A stretch of 41,101 nucleotides of DNA, from contig CALUJK010000047.1 in the NCBI GenBank assembly GCA_944320945.1, forward strand, positions 1 through 41,101, given 5' to 3'. A model generated the notes under the pieces. That model searched no databases. It was not told the DNA's origin and was given only the letters and a program-made list of their open reading frames with translations. This DNA is from an uncultured Bacteroides sp. GTDB lineage: Bacteria; Bacteroidota; Bacteroidia; Bacteroidales; Bacteroidaceae. The position numbers were made by a program, and so were the translations under genes. Positions within the stretch are counted from its first letter, which is position 1. Every line of letters begins with the position of its first letter. This document shows positions 20,893 to 29,448 of the stretch, piece after piece.

Positions 20893-23049
20893 ATGAAAGT
20901 ATATCAGACGAATGAAATCAAGAACATTGCTCTTCTTGGCAATGATGGCTCGGGTAAAACCACTCTCACAGAAGCTTTGCTCTATGAGAGTGGTATTATA
21001 AAACGTCGTGGCAGAATTACGGCTAAGAATACAGTCAGCGACTACTTCCCGGTGGAGCAGGAATACGGATATTCCGTGTTTTCCACCGTTTTCCATGTAG
21101 AATGGAATGGTAAAAAGTTAAATATTATAGATTGTCCGGGTAGTGATGACTTCGTGGGAGCTGCTATTACTGCTCTTAATGTGACGGACACCGCTATCTT
21201 GCTGCTGAATGGCCAGTATGGGCCGGAAGTAGGTACTCAGAACCATTTCCGTTATACAGAGAAGTTGGGTAAGCCGGTCATATTCCTTGTCAATCAGTTG
21301 GATAATGAAAAGTGTGACTACGATATGGTGCTGGAGCAGTTGAAGTCTATTTACGGCTCTAAAGTTGTACCTGTGCAATATCCGCTGGCTACCGGGCCGA
21401 ATTTTAATTCGCTTATCGACGTATTGTTGATGAAGAAATATTCTTGGGGACCTGAAGGTGGTGCACCTACCATTGAAGATATACCTGCAGAAGAGATGGA
21501 AAAAGCTTCTGAATGGCATAAAGCATTGGTAGAAGCTGCTGCTGAACATGATGAGAGCCTGATGGAGAAATTCTTCGAATCAGAGTCGTTGACGGAAGAC
21601 GAAATGCGTGAAGGTATCCGTAAAGGTTTGGCTTGCCGTGGTATGTTCCCCGTGTTCTGTGTATGTGCCGGTAAGGATATGGGTGTTCGCCGTCTGATGG
21701 AATTCTTGGGTAATGTAGTTCCATTTGTAGACGAAATGCCGCCTGTACATAACACACGTGGTGAGGTGGTGAAACCGGATGCTGATGGACCGACGTCGCT
21801 TTATTTCTTCAAAACGGCTGTGGAGCCACATATTGGTGATGTACAATATTTCAAGGTGATGAGTGGAAAGATTCATGAAGGGGATGACCTGTCGAATGCT
21901 GATCGCGGTTCGAAAGAACGTATTGCCCAAATTTATGCTTGTGCAGGCGCCAACCGTATTAAAGTAGAAGAAATGGTTGCCGGCGATATCGGTTGCACTG
22001 TGAAACTGAAAGATGTGCATACTGGTAATACGTTGAATGGAAAAGGTGCAGAAAATCGTTTCAACTTTATCAAATATCCTAATTCAAAATATTCTCGTGC
22101 CATTAAGCCGGTGAATGAAGCTGAGACTGAAAAGATGATGGCTATTCTGAACCGTATGCATGAGGAAGACCCGACGTGGGTTATAGACCAATCGAAAGAG
22201 TTGCGGCAGACTATTGTTCACGGACAAGGTGAATTCCATTTGCGTACATTGAAATGGAGATTGGAAAATAATGAGAAGATTCAGATAAATTATGAAGAGC
22301 CGCGTATTCCTTATCGGGAGACGATTACCAAAGCGGCACGTGCAGATTATCGGCATAAGAAACAGTCGGGTGGTGCCGGGCAATTTGGTGAAGTTCATCT
22401 GATTGTAGAACCTTATTATGAAGGAATGCCTGCTCCTGATACCTATAAATTCAACGGACAAGAGTTTAAGATGAATGTGAAAGGCATGGAAGAGATTCCG
22501 TTGGAGTGGGGTGGAAAACTGGTATTTGTAAACTGTGTGGTAGGTGGAGCCATTGATGCACGTTTCATGCCGGCTATATTGAAAGGTGTCATGTCACGTA
22601 TGGAACAAGGCCCGTTGACCGGGTCGTATGCCCGCGATGTACGCGTCATTGTATATGACGGTAAGATGCACCCGGTAGATTCCAATGAAATATCGTTTAT
22701 GTTGGCAGGTCGCAATGCCTTTAGTGAGGCATTTAAGAATGCCGGTCCGAAGATTCTTGAGCCTATTTATGATGTAGAAGTATTTGTACCTTCAGACAAA
22801 ATGGGTGACGTGATGAGTGATTTGCAGGGACGCCGTGCTATGATAATGGGTATGAGTAGTGAAGCCGGTTATGAAAAACTGATAGCAAAAGTGCCTTTGA
22901 AAGAGATGTCTTCTTACTCTACAGCGTTGAGTTCGTTGACCGGTGGCCGTGCCTCTTTTATCATGAAGTTTGCCAGCTATGAACTTGTACCGGGTGATGT
23001 ACAAGAAAAGTTAATCAAGGAATTTGAAGCTAAGCAGACAGAAGAATAA
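20893..23049 (+). CDS. fusA2: EF-G paralogue EF-G2 with altered GTPase motifs
   Basis: A 718-residue elongation factor G homologue with all five domains (G domain about 1-290, then II to V). The P-loop GNDGSGKTT (16-24) is intact, but other G motifs deviate. Switch I RGIT is YGYS (58-61). DTPGH is DCPGS (80-84), which replaces the GTPase-activating histidine by Ser84. NKxD is NQLD (134-137). In B. thetaiotaomicron the paralogue encoded by fusA2 (BT2167, from memory) supports translation during carbon starvation, is needed for gut colonisation and lacks GTPase activity; this gene fits that description. The tip of domain IV is near residues 500-600. The main EF-G gene lies elsewhere. It stands alone between a weak, probably activated promoter and a strong terminator. 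Confidence 0.9.
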   Translation: MKVYQTNEIKNIALLGNDGSGKTTLTEALLYESGIIKRRGRITAKNTVSDYFPVEQEYGYSVFSTVFHVEWNGKKLNIIDCPGSDDFVGAAITALNVTDTAILLLNGQYGPEVGTQNHFRYTEKLGKPVIFLVNQLDNEKCDYDMVLEQLKSIYGSKVVPVQYPLATGPNFNSLIDVLLMKKYSWGPEGGAPTIEDIPAEEMEKASEWHKALVEAAAEHDESLMEKFFESESLTEDEMREGIRKGLACRGMFPVFCVCAGKDMGVRRLMEFLGNVVPFVDEMPPVHNTRGEVVKPDADGPTSLYFFKTAVEPHIGDVQYFKVMSGKIHEGDDLSNADRGSKERIAQIYACAGANRIKVEEMVAGDIGCTVKLKDVHTGNTLNGKGAENRFNFIKYPNSKYSRAIKPVNEAETEKMMAILNRMHEEDPTWVIDQSKELRQTIVHGQGEFHLRTLKWRLENNEKIQINYEEPRIPYRETITKAARADYRHKKQSGGAGQFGEVHLIVEPYYEGMPAPDTYKFNGQEFKMNVKGMEEIPLEWGGKLVFVNCVVGGAIDARFMPAILKGVMSRMEQGPLTGSYARDVRVIVYDGKMHPVDSNEISFMLAGRNAFSEAFKNAGPKILEPIYDVEVFVPSDKMGDVMSDLQGRRAMIMGMSSEAGYEKLIAKVPLKEMSSYSTALSSLTGGRASFIMKFASYELVPGDVQEKLIKEFEAKQTEE

Positions 23050-23076
23050 ACGTTCTGTATTTGTTTAAATTATATC

Positions 23077-23137
23077 GCACGCTTTCAGATAGACATCGCA
23101 AAACCTGCGATAGCTATTTGGAAGTGTGCATTTTTTT
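23077..23137 (+). terminator. Terminator after fusA2
   Basis: An imperfect outer stem pairs 23077-23092 with 23114-23129, and an inner TCGCA/TGCGA stem closes the loop. Seven T follow. It lies 28 nt after the fusA2 stop. Confidence 0.8.
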
Positions 23138-23230
23138 ATTGTTGGATTGTTAAAAATTAAGCTTGTTTTGCAGTAAAAGAGAAGTTGGCGGTGTTTTATG
23201 TATGTAATATGACTTAAAAGATTCATTTCG

Positions 23231-23302
23231 GTTAATTTACAAGAATGCGCGGTTAATTCAGGTTAATGGTGTAGGAATGTTAATTAGGGAGTGTTAATTT
23301 TG
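23231..23302 (+). promoter_or_regulatory. Promoter/operator region of rprXY: five GTTAAT repeats and a -7 box
   Basis: GTTAAT occurs in the same direction at 23231, 23252, 23262, 23279 and 23293. The last copy overlaps a perfect -7 box, TAATTTTG (23295-23302), only 5 nt before the rprX ATG. The array is a good candidate for autoregulation by the OmpR-type regulator RprY. If the -7 box is used, the mRNA would be nearly leaderless. Confidence 0.5.
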
Positions 23303-23307
23303 CAGTT

Positions 23308-24846
23308 ATGAAAAAGTCAACCATTTGGATATTAGGTATTGTAATGGGGCTCTCTTTCTTCAGTCTGATATATCTGCAAGTCAGTTATATTGATAAGATT
23401 GTAAAGATGCGCAACGAGCAATTTGATGAATCGGTAAAACGGGCATTGATGGCTGCATCTAAAGATGTAGAGACAGCCGAAGTAGACCGTTGGTTGCGGG
23501 AAGATATATCTGAAGCAGAGAAACGGGCGTGGGAACAGAGTTCACAAGGTGATGGCGTTGTGCGCACACAGCGTTTTACGGTAACATCACCGGACGGGTC
23601 GATGTCGGCCGTTGAATTGAAAACGTTTACAAATAAGCCTGCAATATTGCCCCGTGCAATGATCTCGCGTAGGCATGGGCTGAGGACCATACCACAAGCG
23701 TCGTATTCGCAAGTGGAGATGATAAAAAACCGTTATCTCTATCAACGTGCACTGTTGGACGAAGTTGCATGGCAAATGATTTACTATGCAAGTAACAAAC
23801 CTTTGGAGAAAAGGGTTAATTTTAAAAATCTGGATCAGTATTTGAAATCTGGATTAGTGGATAACGGCATTGATTTGCAATATCACTTTAAGGTGATAGA
23901 TGGAAATGGAAAAGAGGTGTATCGTTGTTCAGATTATAATGAAGAGGGTAGTGAAAGTTCCTATACACAGCCTTTGTTTTTGAATGACCCTCCTGCCCGC
24001 ATGAGTATAGTTAAGATTCATTTTCCGGGTAAAAGAGATTATATCTTTGATACGGTCAGCTATATGACTCCGTCGATAATTTTCACTTTTGTTTTGTTGA
24101 TAGCGTTTATCTTTACGATTTATATCGTGTTCAGACAAAAGAAGTTGGCGGAGATGAAAAATGACTTTATCAATAACATGACGCACGAATTTAAAACACC
24201 GATTTCTACGATTTCGTTAGCAGCGCAGATGTTGAACGATCCGGCTGTGGGCAAATCGCCGGCAATGTTCCAACATATATCAGGCGTTATAAACGATGAG
24301 ACAAAGCGTTTGCGTTTTCAGGTTGAGAAAGTGTTGCAGATGTCAATGTTTGACCGTCAGAAAGCTACATTAAAACGAAAAGAGATTGATATAAATGAGT
24401 TGATTACGGGTGTTATTAATACGTTTGCTTTGAAAGTGGAACGGTATAATGGAAAAATAGAAACTGATTTGCAGGCGAAAGATCCGTTTATTTTTGCTGA
24501 TGAGATGCATATCACCAATGTGATTTTTAATCTGATGGATAATGCCGTGAAATATAAACGTGCGGATGTCGATTTGAAATTGCTGGTAAAGACTTGGAAC
24601 GAGCCTGGTAAATTGATGATTTCCATTCAGGATAATGGTATCGGTATTAAGAAGGAAAATTTGAAAAAGATATTTGAAAAGTTCTATCGAGTGCATACAG
24701 GTAATCTGCACGATGTGAAAGGGTTCGGATTGGGATTAGCCTATGTGAGGAAAATTATTCAAGATCACAAAGGTACCATTCGCGCTGAAAGCGAACTGAA
24801 TGTTGGAACTAAGTTTATTATTGCATTACCTTTACTTAAAAAATGA
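23308..24846 (+). CDS. rprX: Sensor histidine kinase RprX
   Basis: A 512-residue inner-membrane sensor kinase. TM1 (about 6-26), a periplasmic sensor region of roughly 220 residues and TM2 (about 252-273) precede the HisKA domain with the phospho-acceptor His at residue 293 (MTHEFKTPIST). The HATPase domain shows the N box (NLMDNAVKYK), G1 (DNGIGI) and G2 (GFGLGLAYV). It overlaps no gene but ends only 6 nt before rprY. The pair corresponds to RprX/RprY, first described in B. fragilis as a system affecting tetracycline-resistance gene expression; its natural signal is poorly known. Start chosen for the clear membrane signal MKKSTIWILGI. Confidence 0.85.
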   Translation: MKKSTIWILGIVMGLSFFSLIYLQVSYIDKIVKMRNEQFDESVKRALMAASKDVETAEVDRWLREDISEAEKRAWEQSSQGDGVVRTQRFTVTSPDGSMSAVELKTFTNKPAILPRAMISRRHGLRTIPQASYSQVEMIKNRYLYQRALLDEVAWQMIYYASNKPLEKRVNFKNLDQYLKSGLVDNGIDLQYHFKVIDGNGKEVYRCSDYNEEGSESSYTQPLFLNDPPARMSIVKIHFPGKRDYIFDTVSYMTPSIIFTFVLLIAFIFTIYIVFRQKKLAEMKNDFINNMTHEFKTPISTISLAAQMLNDPAVGKSPAMFQHISGVINDETKRLRFQVEKVLQMSMFDRQKATLKRKEIDINELITGVINTFALKVERYNGKIETDLQAKDPFIFADEMHITNVIFNLMDNAVKYKRADVDLKLLVKTWNEPGKLMISIQDNGIGIKKENLKKIFEKFYRVHTGNLHDVKGFGLGLAYVRKIIQDHKGTIRAESELNVGTKFIIALPLLKK

Positions 24847-24852
24847 TTGAAT

Positions 24853-25551
24853 ATGGACGAGAAATTGCGTATTTTACTTTGCGAAGATGACGAAAATCTT
24901 GGCATGCTTTTGAGAGAATATTTGCAGGCAAAGGGTTATGCTGCAGAGTTATATCCAGATGGAGAGGCCGGTTATAAAGCTTTTCTGAAGAATAAGTATG
25001 ATTTGTGCGTGTTTGATGTGATGATGCCAAAGAAAGATGGTTTTACTTTGGCTCAGGAAGTGCGTGCTGCCAATGCGGAAATTCCTATTATTTTCTTGAC
25101 GGCTAAGACGCTGAAAGAGGATATCTTGGAAGGGTTTAAGATTGGAGCGGATGATTATATAACCAAACCTTTCAGCATGGAAGAGCTGACTTTCAGAATT
25201 GAAGCAATCTTGCGTCGTGTTCGTGGTAAGAAGAACAAAGAAAGCAATATATATAAGATCGGTAAGTTTACCTTTGATACGCAAAAACAGATTCTTTCCA
25301 CTCCTGAAAAGCAAACGAAACTGACTACTAAAGAGTCAGAACTGTTAGGATTGCTTTGTGCGCACGCCAATGAGATTCTGCAACGTGACTTTGCATTGAA
25401 GACTATTTGGATTGATGATAATTATTTCAATGCACGCAGTATGGATGTGTATATTACGAAGTTGCGTAAGCATCTGAAAGAAGACGATTCGATTGAAATT
25501 ATCAATATTCATGGCAAAGGCTATAAGTTGATTACACCGAATGCGGACTAA
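24853..25551 (+). CDS. rprY: Response regulator RprY, OmpR family
   Basis: A 232-residue transcription factor: receiver domain (about 5-120) with the acidic pocket CEDDE, phospho-acceptor Asp55 (FDVMMPKKDG), the conserved Thr and ITKPF lysine, then a winged-helix DNA-binding domain (about 135-230, ending GKGYKLI). A TTG at 24847 could extend it by two residues, but the ATG at 24853 (MDEKLRILLCEDDE) is the likely start. It is co-transcribed with rprX and ends before a strong terminator. The tandem GTTAAT repeats upstream of rprX are plausible binding sites for it. Confidence 0.88.
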   Translation: MDEKLRILLCEDDENLGMLLREYLQAKGYAAELYPDGEAGYKAFLKNKYDLCVFDVMMPKKDGFTLAQEVRAANAEIPIIFLTAKTLKEDILEGFKIGADDYITKPFSMEELTFRIEAILRRVRGKKNKESNIYKIGKFTFDTQKQILSTPEKQTKLTTKESELLGLLCAHANEILQRDFALKTIWIDDNYFNARSMDVYITKLRKHLKEDDSIEIINIHGKGYKLITPNAD

Positions 25552-25587
25552 ACGCCATTCGGAAGAGCATTGCATTAATAAAGTTAG

Positions 25588-25627
25588 AAAGCCGGCTTTC
25601 AATGAAGTTTGAAAGTTGGCTTTTTTA
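25588..25627 (+). terminator. Terminator after rprY
   Basis: A 14-bp stem (25588-25601 with 25610-25623, one G-T pair), with a T-run. It lies 36 nt after the rprY stop. The rest of 25628-25824 is AT-rich and shows no clear -7 box. Confidence 0.85.
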
Positions 25628-25824
25628 TTTACATGGGGCATTTAGTACACCATTTAGGATAATTAGTTCACACTTATATTGGTAATATCTCCTATTTTCG
25701 TAGTGGAAATAAGGGCGCTCAAATTGATTGATCGATACTTGTGCGATTGTCAAGTGGATGAGGCACAAGTCTTTCCTTTTCTTTGTGCTTTTGTCGATTT
25801 TCAACAAATAAATATTATATAATT

Positions 25825-27378
25825 ATGAGGGAACAAAACATGAAATTGAAAATTCGTTGTTTGGGAGTATGTATGCTACTGCTATTGATGGGGTGTTCAG
25901 GACAAAAAGAAGAAAAAAAATCGGCAACCGTAACGGTGCATACCATCGGTGATTCTACTATGGCAGACTATGTAGAGAACACGACACGTACGCGTGGTTG
26001 GGGTGAAATGTTACAAACATTTTTTTCTTCGGACGTTCAAGTTATCAATTATGCCCGTGGTGGTAGGAGTTCACGATCGTTTTGCGAGGAAGGCCGTTGG
26101 GATAAGGTGAAGGAGAATCTTTTGCCCGACGATTATGTATTTATTCAGTTTGCGCACAATGACGAGAAAGAGGGTGGAAAAGACGGCGCAGATGGTCGAG
26201 GAACGGCTCCTTGGACTACTTACAAGTCTTATCTGGAGAAGTATGTTGATGAGACAAGAGAACTGGGCGCGAATCCGATTCTTGTAACTCCGATTGTTCG
26301 GCGCTATTTCATGGAAAATGGTACTATCAGTCCGAAGGGATGTCACGACCTTGGAGTTTCTCCGGATGATTCGACCCTGAATTATGTTCGTGTGATGAAA
26401 CACGTTGCGCAGGTGAAGCAAGTGCCGTTACTTGATATGACGGCATTGACAAAAGATTTTGTGGAAAGATTGGGAGCGGAGAAAACCATTAAGTGTATTT
26501 ATGTGCCGACTGACGGCACGCATACGCAGGCCACCGGAGCTGCTTGTTACGCCCAGCTTGTGGCAAGAGAGTTACAGCATTTAGGTATCTTGTCGGACTA
26601 TGTGCTTCCGGAAATCCCATTGGTACTGAATCCGGCATCTTTGGATTTCCGGACTATTTATGTGGGGGATGAAGCCGTACTCTGTTTTGACTTGACCGGT
26701 TTGAATTTGCAACCATCCAACGGTGTGTTAACGCTGAAGGCTCCGGAAGGCATGACATTGTCGGATACACCGGAGGGGGTGTGCCAACCGGAGTTGAGCT
26801 ACCCCTATGCTGATGGAAAATTGTGGAATCGTTGCTTCTATCTGCATTTCAAACCGATTCAAGCCGGTTCGGTGGCCGATGCCGTGACAATTAGTTATGG
26901 AAAGGTGGAACAACAACTTCCGGTTGTGGCAGATTGTAGGGATATTGCCAAACAGATACCTTTTCATAAAGAACTGACCGAGATGGGTATGAAAGGATTG
27001 AAAACAACCTCTCAGGGCGTTACGTTGGAAAATGGAGACTGGACTGCGGAAATAGACGAAGATGCCAAACGGTATGTGGAGTTTATAATTTCGGGAGGAG
27101 ATAAGACGCTTATGATTCGCAACTTCTCTTTCACGCTTGAGGGAGCTGTCTGCTACCGAGTCTCTTATGCTTATGGTAAGGATTTCTATCCACGTACCGA
27201 TATGGGAGAACGCCTGCGGGCAGACGAAACAACTGCCGGACAGAAATTTCCGATGAATGTCACGCTGAATCCGGGCGAACGGTTGCATGTTCGTTTGTTC
27301 CCTTGGAGCACCCGGGCGTCCAAAGATTTGTGTTTTCGGGTAAAGGATGTAAAATACGAAGGATTGGAAATTGAATAA
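25825..27378 (+). CDS. SGNH/GDSL esterase lipoprotein, rhamnogalacturonan acetylesterase-like (CE12)
   Basis: A 517-residue lipoprotein with an SPII signal ending LMGC (Cys24), so lipid-anchored. The first half is an SGNH hydrolase: block I IGDSTMAD with Ser44, block II GGRSSRSF, block III FAHNDE, and block V DGTHTQATG with the Asp-His pair. These and their spacing fit CE12 rhamnogalacturonan acetylesterases, which remove acetyl groups from pectin. The second half (about 270-517) is a beta-sandwich-rich tail of unknown role. A second in-frame ATG at 25840 (MKLKIRCLG) is an equally good start. The gene is isolated, but, with the beta-galactosidase and mannonate dehydratase nearby, suits pectin use. 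Repeat copy B follows it. Confidence 0.82.
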   Translation: MREQNMKLKIRCLGVCMLLLLMGCSGQKEEKKSATVTVHTIGDSTMADYVENTTRTRGWGEMLQTFFSSDVQVINYARGGRSSRSFCEEGRWDKVKENLLPDDYVFIQFAHNDEKEGGKDGADGRGTAPWTTYKSYLEKYVDETRELGANPILVTPIVRRYFMENGTISPKGCHDLGVSPDDSTLNYVRVMKHVAQVKQVPLLDMTALTKDFVERLGAEKTIKCIYVPTDGTHTQATGAACYAQLVARELQHLGILSDYVLPEIPLVLNPASLDFRTIYVGDEAVLCFDLTGLNLQPSNGVLTLKAPEGMTLSDTPEGVCQPELSYPYADGKLWNRCFYLHFKPIQAGSVADAVTISYGKVEQQLPVVADCRDIAKQIPFHKELTEMGMKGLKTTSQGVTLENGDWTAEIDEDAKRYVEFIISGGDKTLMIRNFSFTLEGAVCYRVSYAYGKDFYPRTDMGERLRADETTAGQKFPMNVTLNPGERLHVRLFPWSTRASKDLCFRVKDVKYEGLEIE

Positions 27379-27410
27379 CTTGCCGCGAAGAGAAAAATTC
27401 GGTAAACAAT

Positions 27411-27609
27411 AAAATATGTGTACAAAAAGAGTACAGCATTGCAGGCCGTTTGTTCCGAATACTTTTGGTCCGTGCTTCCAAGCCTTTGCGAGCGTGCTCC
27501 GAATTAACTTCGTCCGTGCTCCGAAAGGTTTCGGAGCAAGCCCCTTTCACAGTACCTTCTGAGGCGGTATGTGGGAATTTCTTTATCAAGTAATGTATAT
27601 ATACAAATT
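27411..27609 (+). repeat. Dispersed intergenic repeat, copy B
   Basis: About 200 bp, very similar to copy C and inverted relative to copy A. The four 22-nt units lie at 27453-27474, 27475-27496, 27497-27518 and 27519-27540. The last contains the hairpin CTCCGAAAGGTTTCGGAG. It begins AAAATATGTGTACAA, includes TGCAGGCCGTTTG before the core, and ends ACCTTCTGAGGCGGT then AGTAATGTATATATACAAA. It fills much of the 420-bp gap after the esterase gene; 27610-27740 shows nothing further. Confidence 0.87.
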
Positions 27610-27742
27610 GATATTGTCGGGGAAGATGAGAAGTTTCCTTGAGAGAGTCTTTTCTGCTGGAACAAGGCTTAAACAGGTGATTCGGTTTTTAGTTTGTGTG
27701 ATAGGGGAGGATATTTCTATTGCAAGAGGTTAGGGCAAAGAA

Positions 27743-27774
27743 AAAGGACATATCGCAGTCACGATATGCCCTTT
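27743..27774. terminator. Bidirectional terminator
   Basis: AAAGGACATATCG pairs with CGATATGCCCTTT (one mismatch). T-runs occur on both strands. It lies 24 nt beyond the stop of the 59-residue minus-strand gene, and it could also stop readthrough from the esterase gene. Confidence 0.75.
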
Positions 27775-27798
27775 TCTTCTTTTCTTTCAATCTTAATC

Positions 27799-27978
27799 TT
27801 AATCGATGGCAAGTTTTTTGTTGATGACGATATAGGCAACCAGACCAATAATCATCATTATAACTGAACCGCCTAAAATTGCATTGTTGTTAACATTGCC
27901 AGTAAAGGAGCATGCAATCAAGATGATTGCTCCGATTAAGATCAATATCAATCCTAAATTTTTTAATAAGCCTTTCAT
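27799..27978 (-). CDS. Small two-TM membrane protein, 59 aa
   Basis: A short gene: an ATG at 27978, 59 codons and a TAA at 27799. It begins MKGLLKNLGLILILIGAIIL and ends VINKKLAID. Two hydrophobic segments (about 7-25 and 34-53) are joined by a polar, Asn-rich loop (TGNVNNNAILGG), so it is a probable inner-membrane hairpin protein. A strong terminator follows it directly, which supports a real transcription unit. I know similar short hypothetical proteins from Bacteroides genomes but no function. No clean -7 box was found upstream. 27979-28187 is otherwise AT-rich and empty. Confidence 0.7.
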   Translation of the reverse strand: MKGLLKNLGLILILIGAIILIACSFTGNVNNNAILGGSVIMMIIGLVAYIVINKKLAID

Positions 27979-28187
27979 GTGTGTGTATTTTAATAGATTA
28001 TTATTATCAAATTCAATTCAGTCACAAAGAAAAGCATAATTCTTTAACAGACGAAATAATTTTTGCAAAAAATCTATTATTCAGTTTATTTTCTTCAAGA
28101 TATCTTTTTCAGTAGGTGGAATTTAAGGTGTTTTTTGCGGTTACTTGTTGATAATTCCTATATATGCAGATAAAAAAGAAAGAAATA

Positions 28188-28218
28188 TTTGCTGTTCAAA
28201 ATAAAATGTCTACCTTTG
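28188..28218 (+). promoter_or_regulatory. Canonical Bacteroides promoter of the rpsF operon
   Basis: TTTG (28188-28191), exactly 19 nt, then TACCTTTG (28211-28218). A leader of about 35-40 nt is expected before rpsF. Confidence 0.85.
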
Positions 28219-28261
28219 CACCGCATTTTTTAACGCATTATTTATTTAATCATTTTTTAGT

Positions 28262-28606
28262 ATGAATCAATACGAAACCGTTTTCATTTTAACTCCCGTT
28301 TTGTCTGATGTTCAGATGAAGGAAGCGGTAGAGAAATTCAAAGGTATCCTCACAGCTGAGGGTGCTGAAATTGTGAATGAAGAAAACTGGGGACTGAAGA
28401 AACTGGCTTATCCTATTCAGAAGAAGTCCACCGGTTTTTATCAGCTGATTGAGTTCAAAGCAGATCCGTCTGTTATTGAAAAGTTGGAGGTAAACTTCCG
28501 TCGTGATGAACGTGTCATCCGTTTCTTGACGTTCAAGCAAGACAAGTATGCCGCTGAATATGCTGCAAAGAGAAGAAGTGTAAAATCAACTAAAAAGGAG
28601 GATTAA
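28262..28606 (+). CDS. rpsF: Ribosomal protein bS6
   Basis: Small-subunit platform protein that forms a pair with bS18. It has 114 residues, with the typical N-terminus [15 protein letters not shown], the [18 protein letters not shown] segment and the [13 protein letters not shown] motif, then a charged tail. First gene of rpsF-rpsR-rplI. It has no Shine-Dalgarno sequence (upstream is AT-rich, TTTTTTAGT), as usual in Bacteroides. In Bacteroidia bS6, bS18 and bS21 form the pocket that hides the 16S anti-SD. Confidence 0.97.
   Translation: MNQYETVFILTPVLSDVQMKEAVEKFKGILTAEGAEIVNEENWGLKKLAYPIQKKSTGFYQLIEFKADPSVIEKLEVNFRRDERVIRFLTFKQDKYAAEYAAKRRSVKSTKKED
28594..28601 (+). promoter_or_regulatory. 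Strong Shine-Dalgarno sequence before rpsR
   Basis: AAAGGAGG, fully complementary to the 16S anti-SD, 7 nt before the rpsR ATG. It overlaps the last codons of rpsF. Such a sequence is unusual in Bacteroides. Confidence 0.75.
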
Positions 28607-28608
28607 TC

Positions 28609-28884
28609 ATGGCACAGCAACCTGTTCAATCAGAAATCAGATATTTAACTCCGCCTACTGTGGACGTTAAAAAGAAAAAATACTGCCGTTTTAAAAAGAG
28701 CGGTATTAAGTATATTGACTACAAAGACCCTGAATTCTTGAAGAAATTCTTGAATGAACAAGGAAAAATCCTTCCTCGTCGTATCACGGGTACTTCTTTG
28801 AAATATCAGCGTCGTGTGGCTCAGGCTGTGAAAAGAGCACGCCACTTGGCTTTGCTGCCTTATGTAACAGATATGATGAAATAA
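28609..28884 (+). CDS. rpsR: Ribosomal protein bS18
   Basis: Partner of bS6 on the 30S platform, 91 residues. The family core is seen as [25 protein letters not shown] and, later, [35 protein letters not shown], here broken into parts only for description. Two nt after rpsF. Unlike most genes here it has a perfect SD at 28594-28601. Its N-terminal extension (about 15 residues) is of the length usual in Bacteroidota. Confidence 0.97.
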   Translation: MAQQPVQSEIRYLTPPTVDVKKKKYCRFKKSGIKYIDYKDPEFLKKFLNEQGKILPRRITGTSLKYQRRVAQAVKRARHLALLPYVTDMMK

Positions 28885-28888
28885 TAAG

Positions 28889-28894
28889 AGGAGG
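28889..28894 (+). promoter_or_regulatory. Strong Shine-Dalgarno sequence before rplI
   Basis: AGGAGG within AAGAGGAGGAGA, 7 nt before the rplI ATG. Same spacing as that before rpsR. Confidence 0.7.
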
Positions 28895-28901
28895 AGATAG
28901 T

Positions 28902-29351
28902 ATGGAAATTATATTGAAAGAAGATGTAATCAATTTGGGTTATAAGAACGACATCGTGACAGTGAAGTCCGGTTATGGTCGTAACTACCTCATCCCGACA
29001 GGCAAAGCTGTTATCGCTTCTCCGGCTGCTAAGAAAATGTTGGCAGAAGAGTTGAAACAGCGCGCTCACAAATTGGAGAAAATTAAGAAAGACGCCGAAG
29101 AATTGGCTGCTAAACTGGAAGGTGTATCGCTGACTATTGCTACGAAAGTAAGTTCAACAGGAACTATCTTTGGTTCTGTAGGCAATATTCAGATTGCTGA
29201 CGAGTTGGCTAAATTGGGTCACAATATTGACCGTAAGCTTATCGTAGTGAAAGATGCAGTGAAAGAAGTTGGTAGCTATAAGGCTGTTATCAAGTTGCAC
29301 AAGGAAGTTTCTGTAGAAATTCCGTTTGAAGTCGTAGCTGAAGAAGCATAA
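28902..29351 (+). CDS. rplI: Ribosomal protein bL9
   Basis: Large-subunit protein near the L1 stalk that helps frame maintenance. It has 149 residues, with the signature [14 protein letters not shown] in the N domain, a long charged linker helix (about 45-75) and a C-terminal RNA-binding domain. Last gene of the rpsF-rpsR-rplI operon, before a strong terminator. Confidence 0.97.
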   Translation: MEIILKEDVINLGYKNDIVTVKSGYGRNYLIPTGKAVIASPAAKKMLAEELKQRAHKLEKIKKDAEELAAKLEGVSLTIATKVSSTGTIFGSVGNIQIADELAKLGHNIDRKLIVVKDAVKEVGSYKAVIKLHKEVSVEIPFEVVAEEA

Positions 29352-29371
29352 TTATAACTGCAATATATGGA

Positions 29372-29412
29372 AAAGCCCGGTCTTCGATAGGAGTACCGGG
29401 CTTTCTTTTTTG
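29372..29412 (+). terminator. Terminator after rplI
   Basis: AAAGCCCGGT pairs with ACCGGGCTTT around a loop of 13 nt, followed by TCTTTTTTG. It lies 20 nt after the stop. Confidence 0.88.
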
Positions 29413-29448
29413 TTTGGGGATAAAAAGAGGTAAGGTATGGATACAAAA

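Noticed and set aside
27260-27589. Minus-strand ORF of 109 aa through repeat copy B; also similar ORF at 35155-35403 through copy C.
   Set aside because: Both just read through the same DNA repeat; outside the repeat the proteins are unrelated and no start signals or known motifs are seen.
27927-28115. Plus-strand ORF of 62 aa with hydrophobic content.
   Set aside because: AT-rich and opposite to the start of the 59-residue membrane protein gene; no promoter or homologue-like motif.
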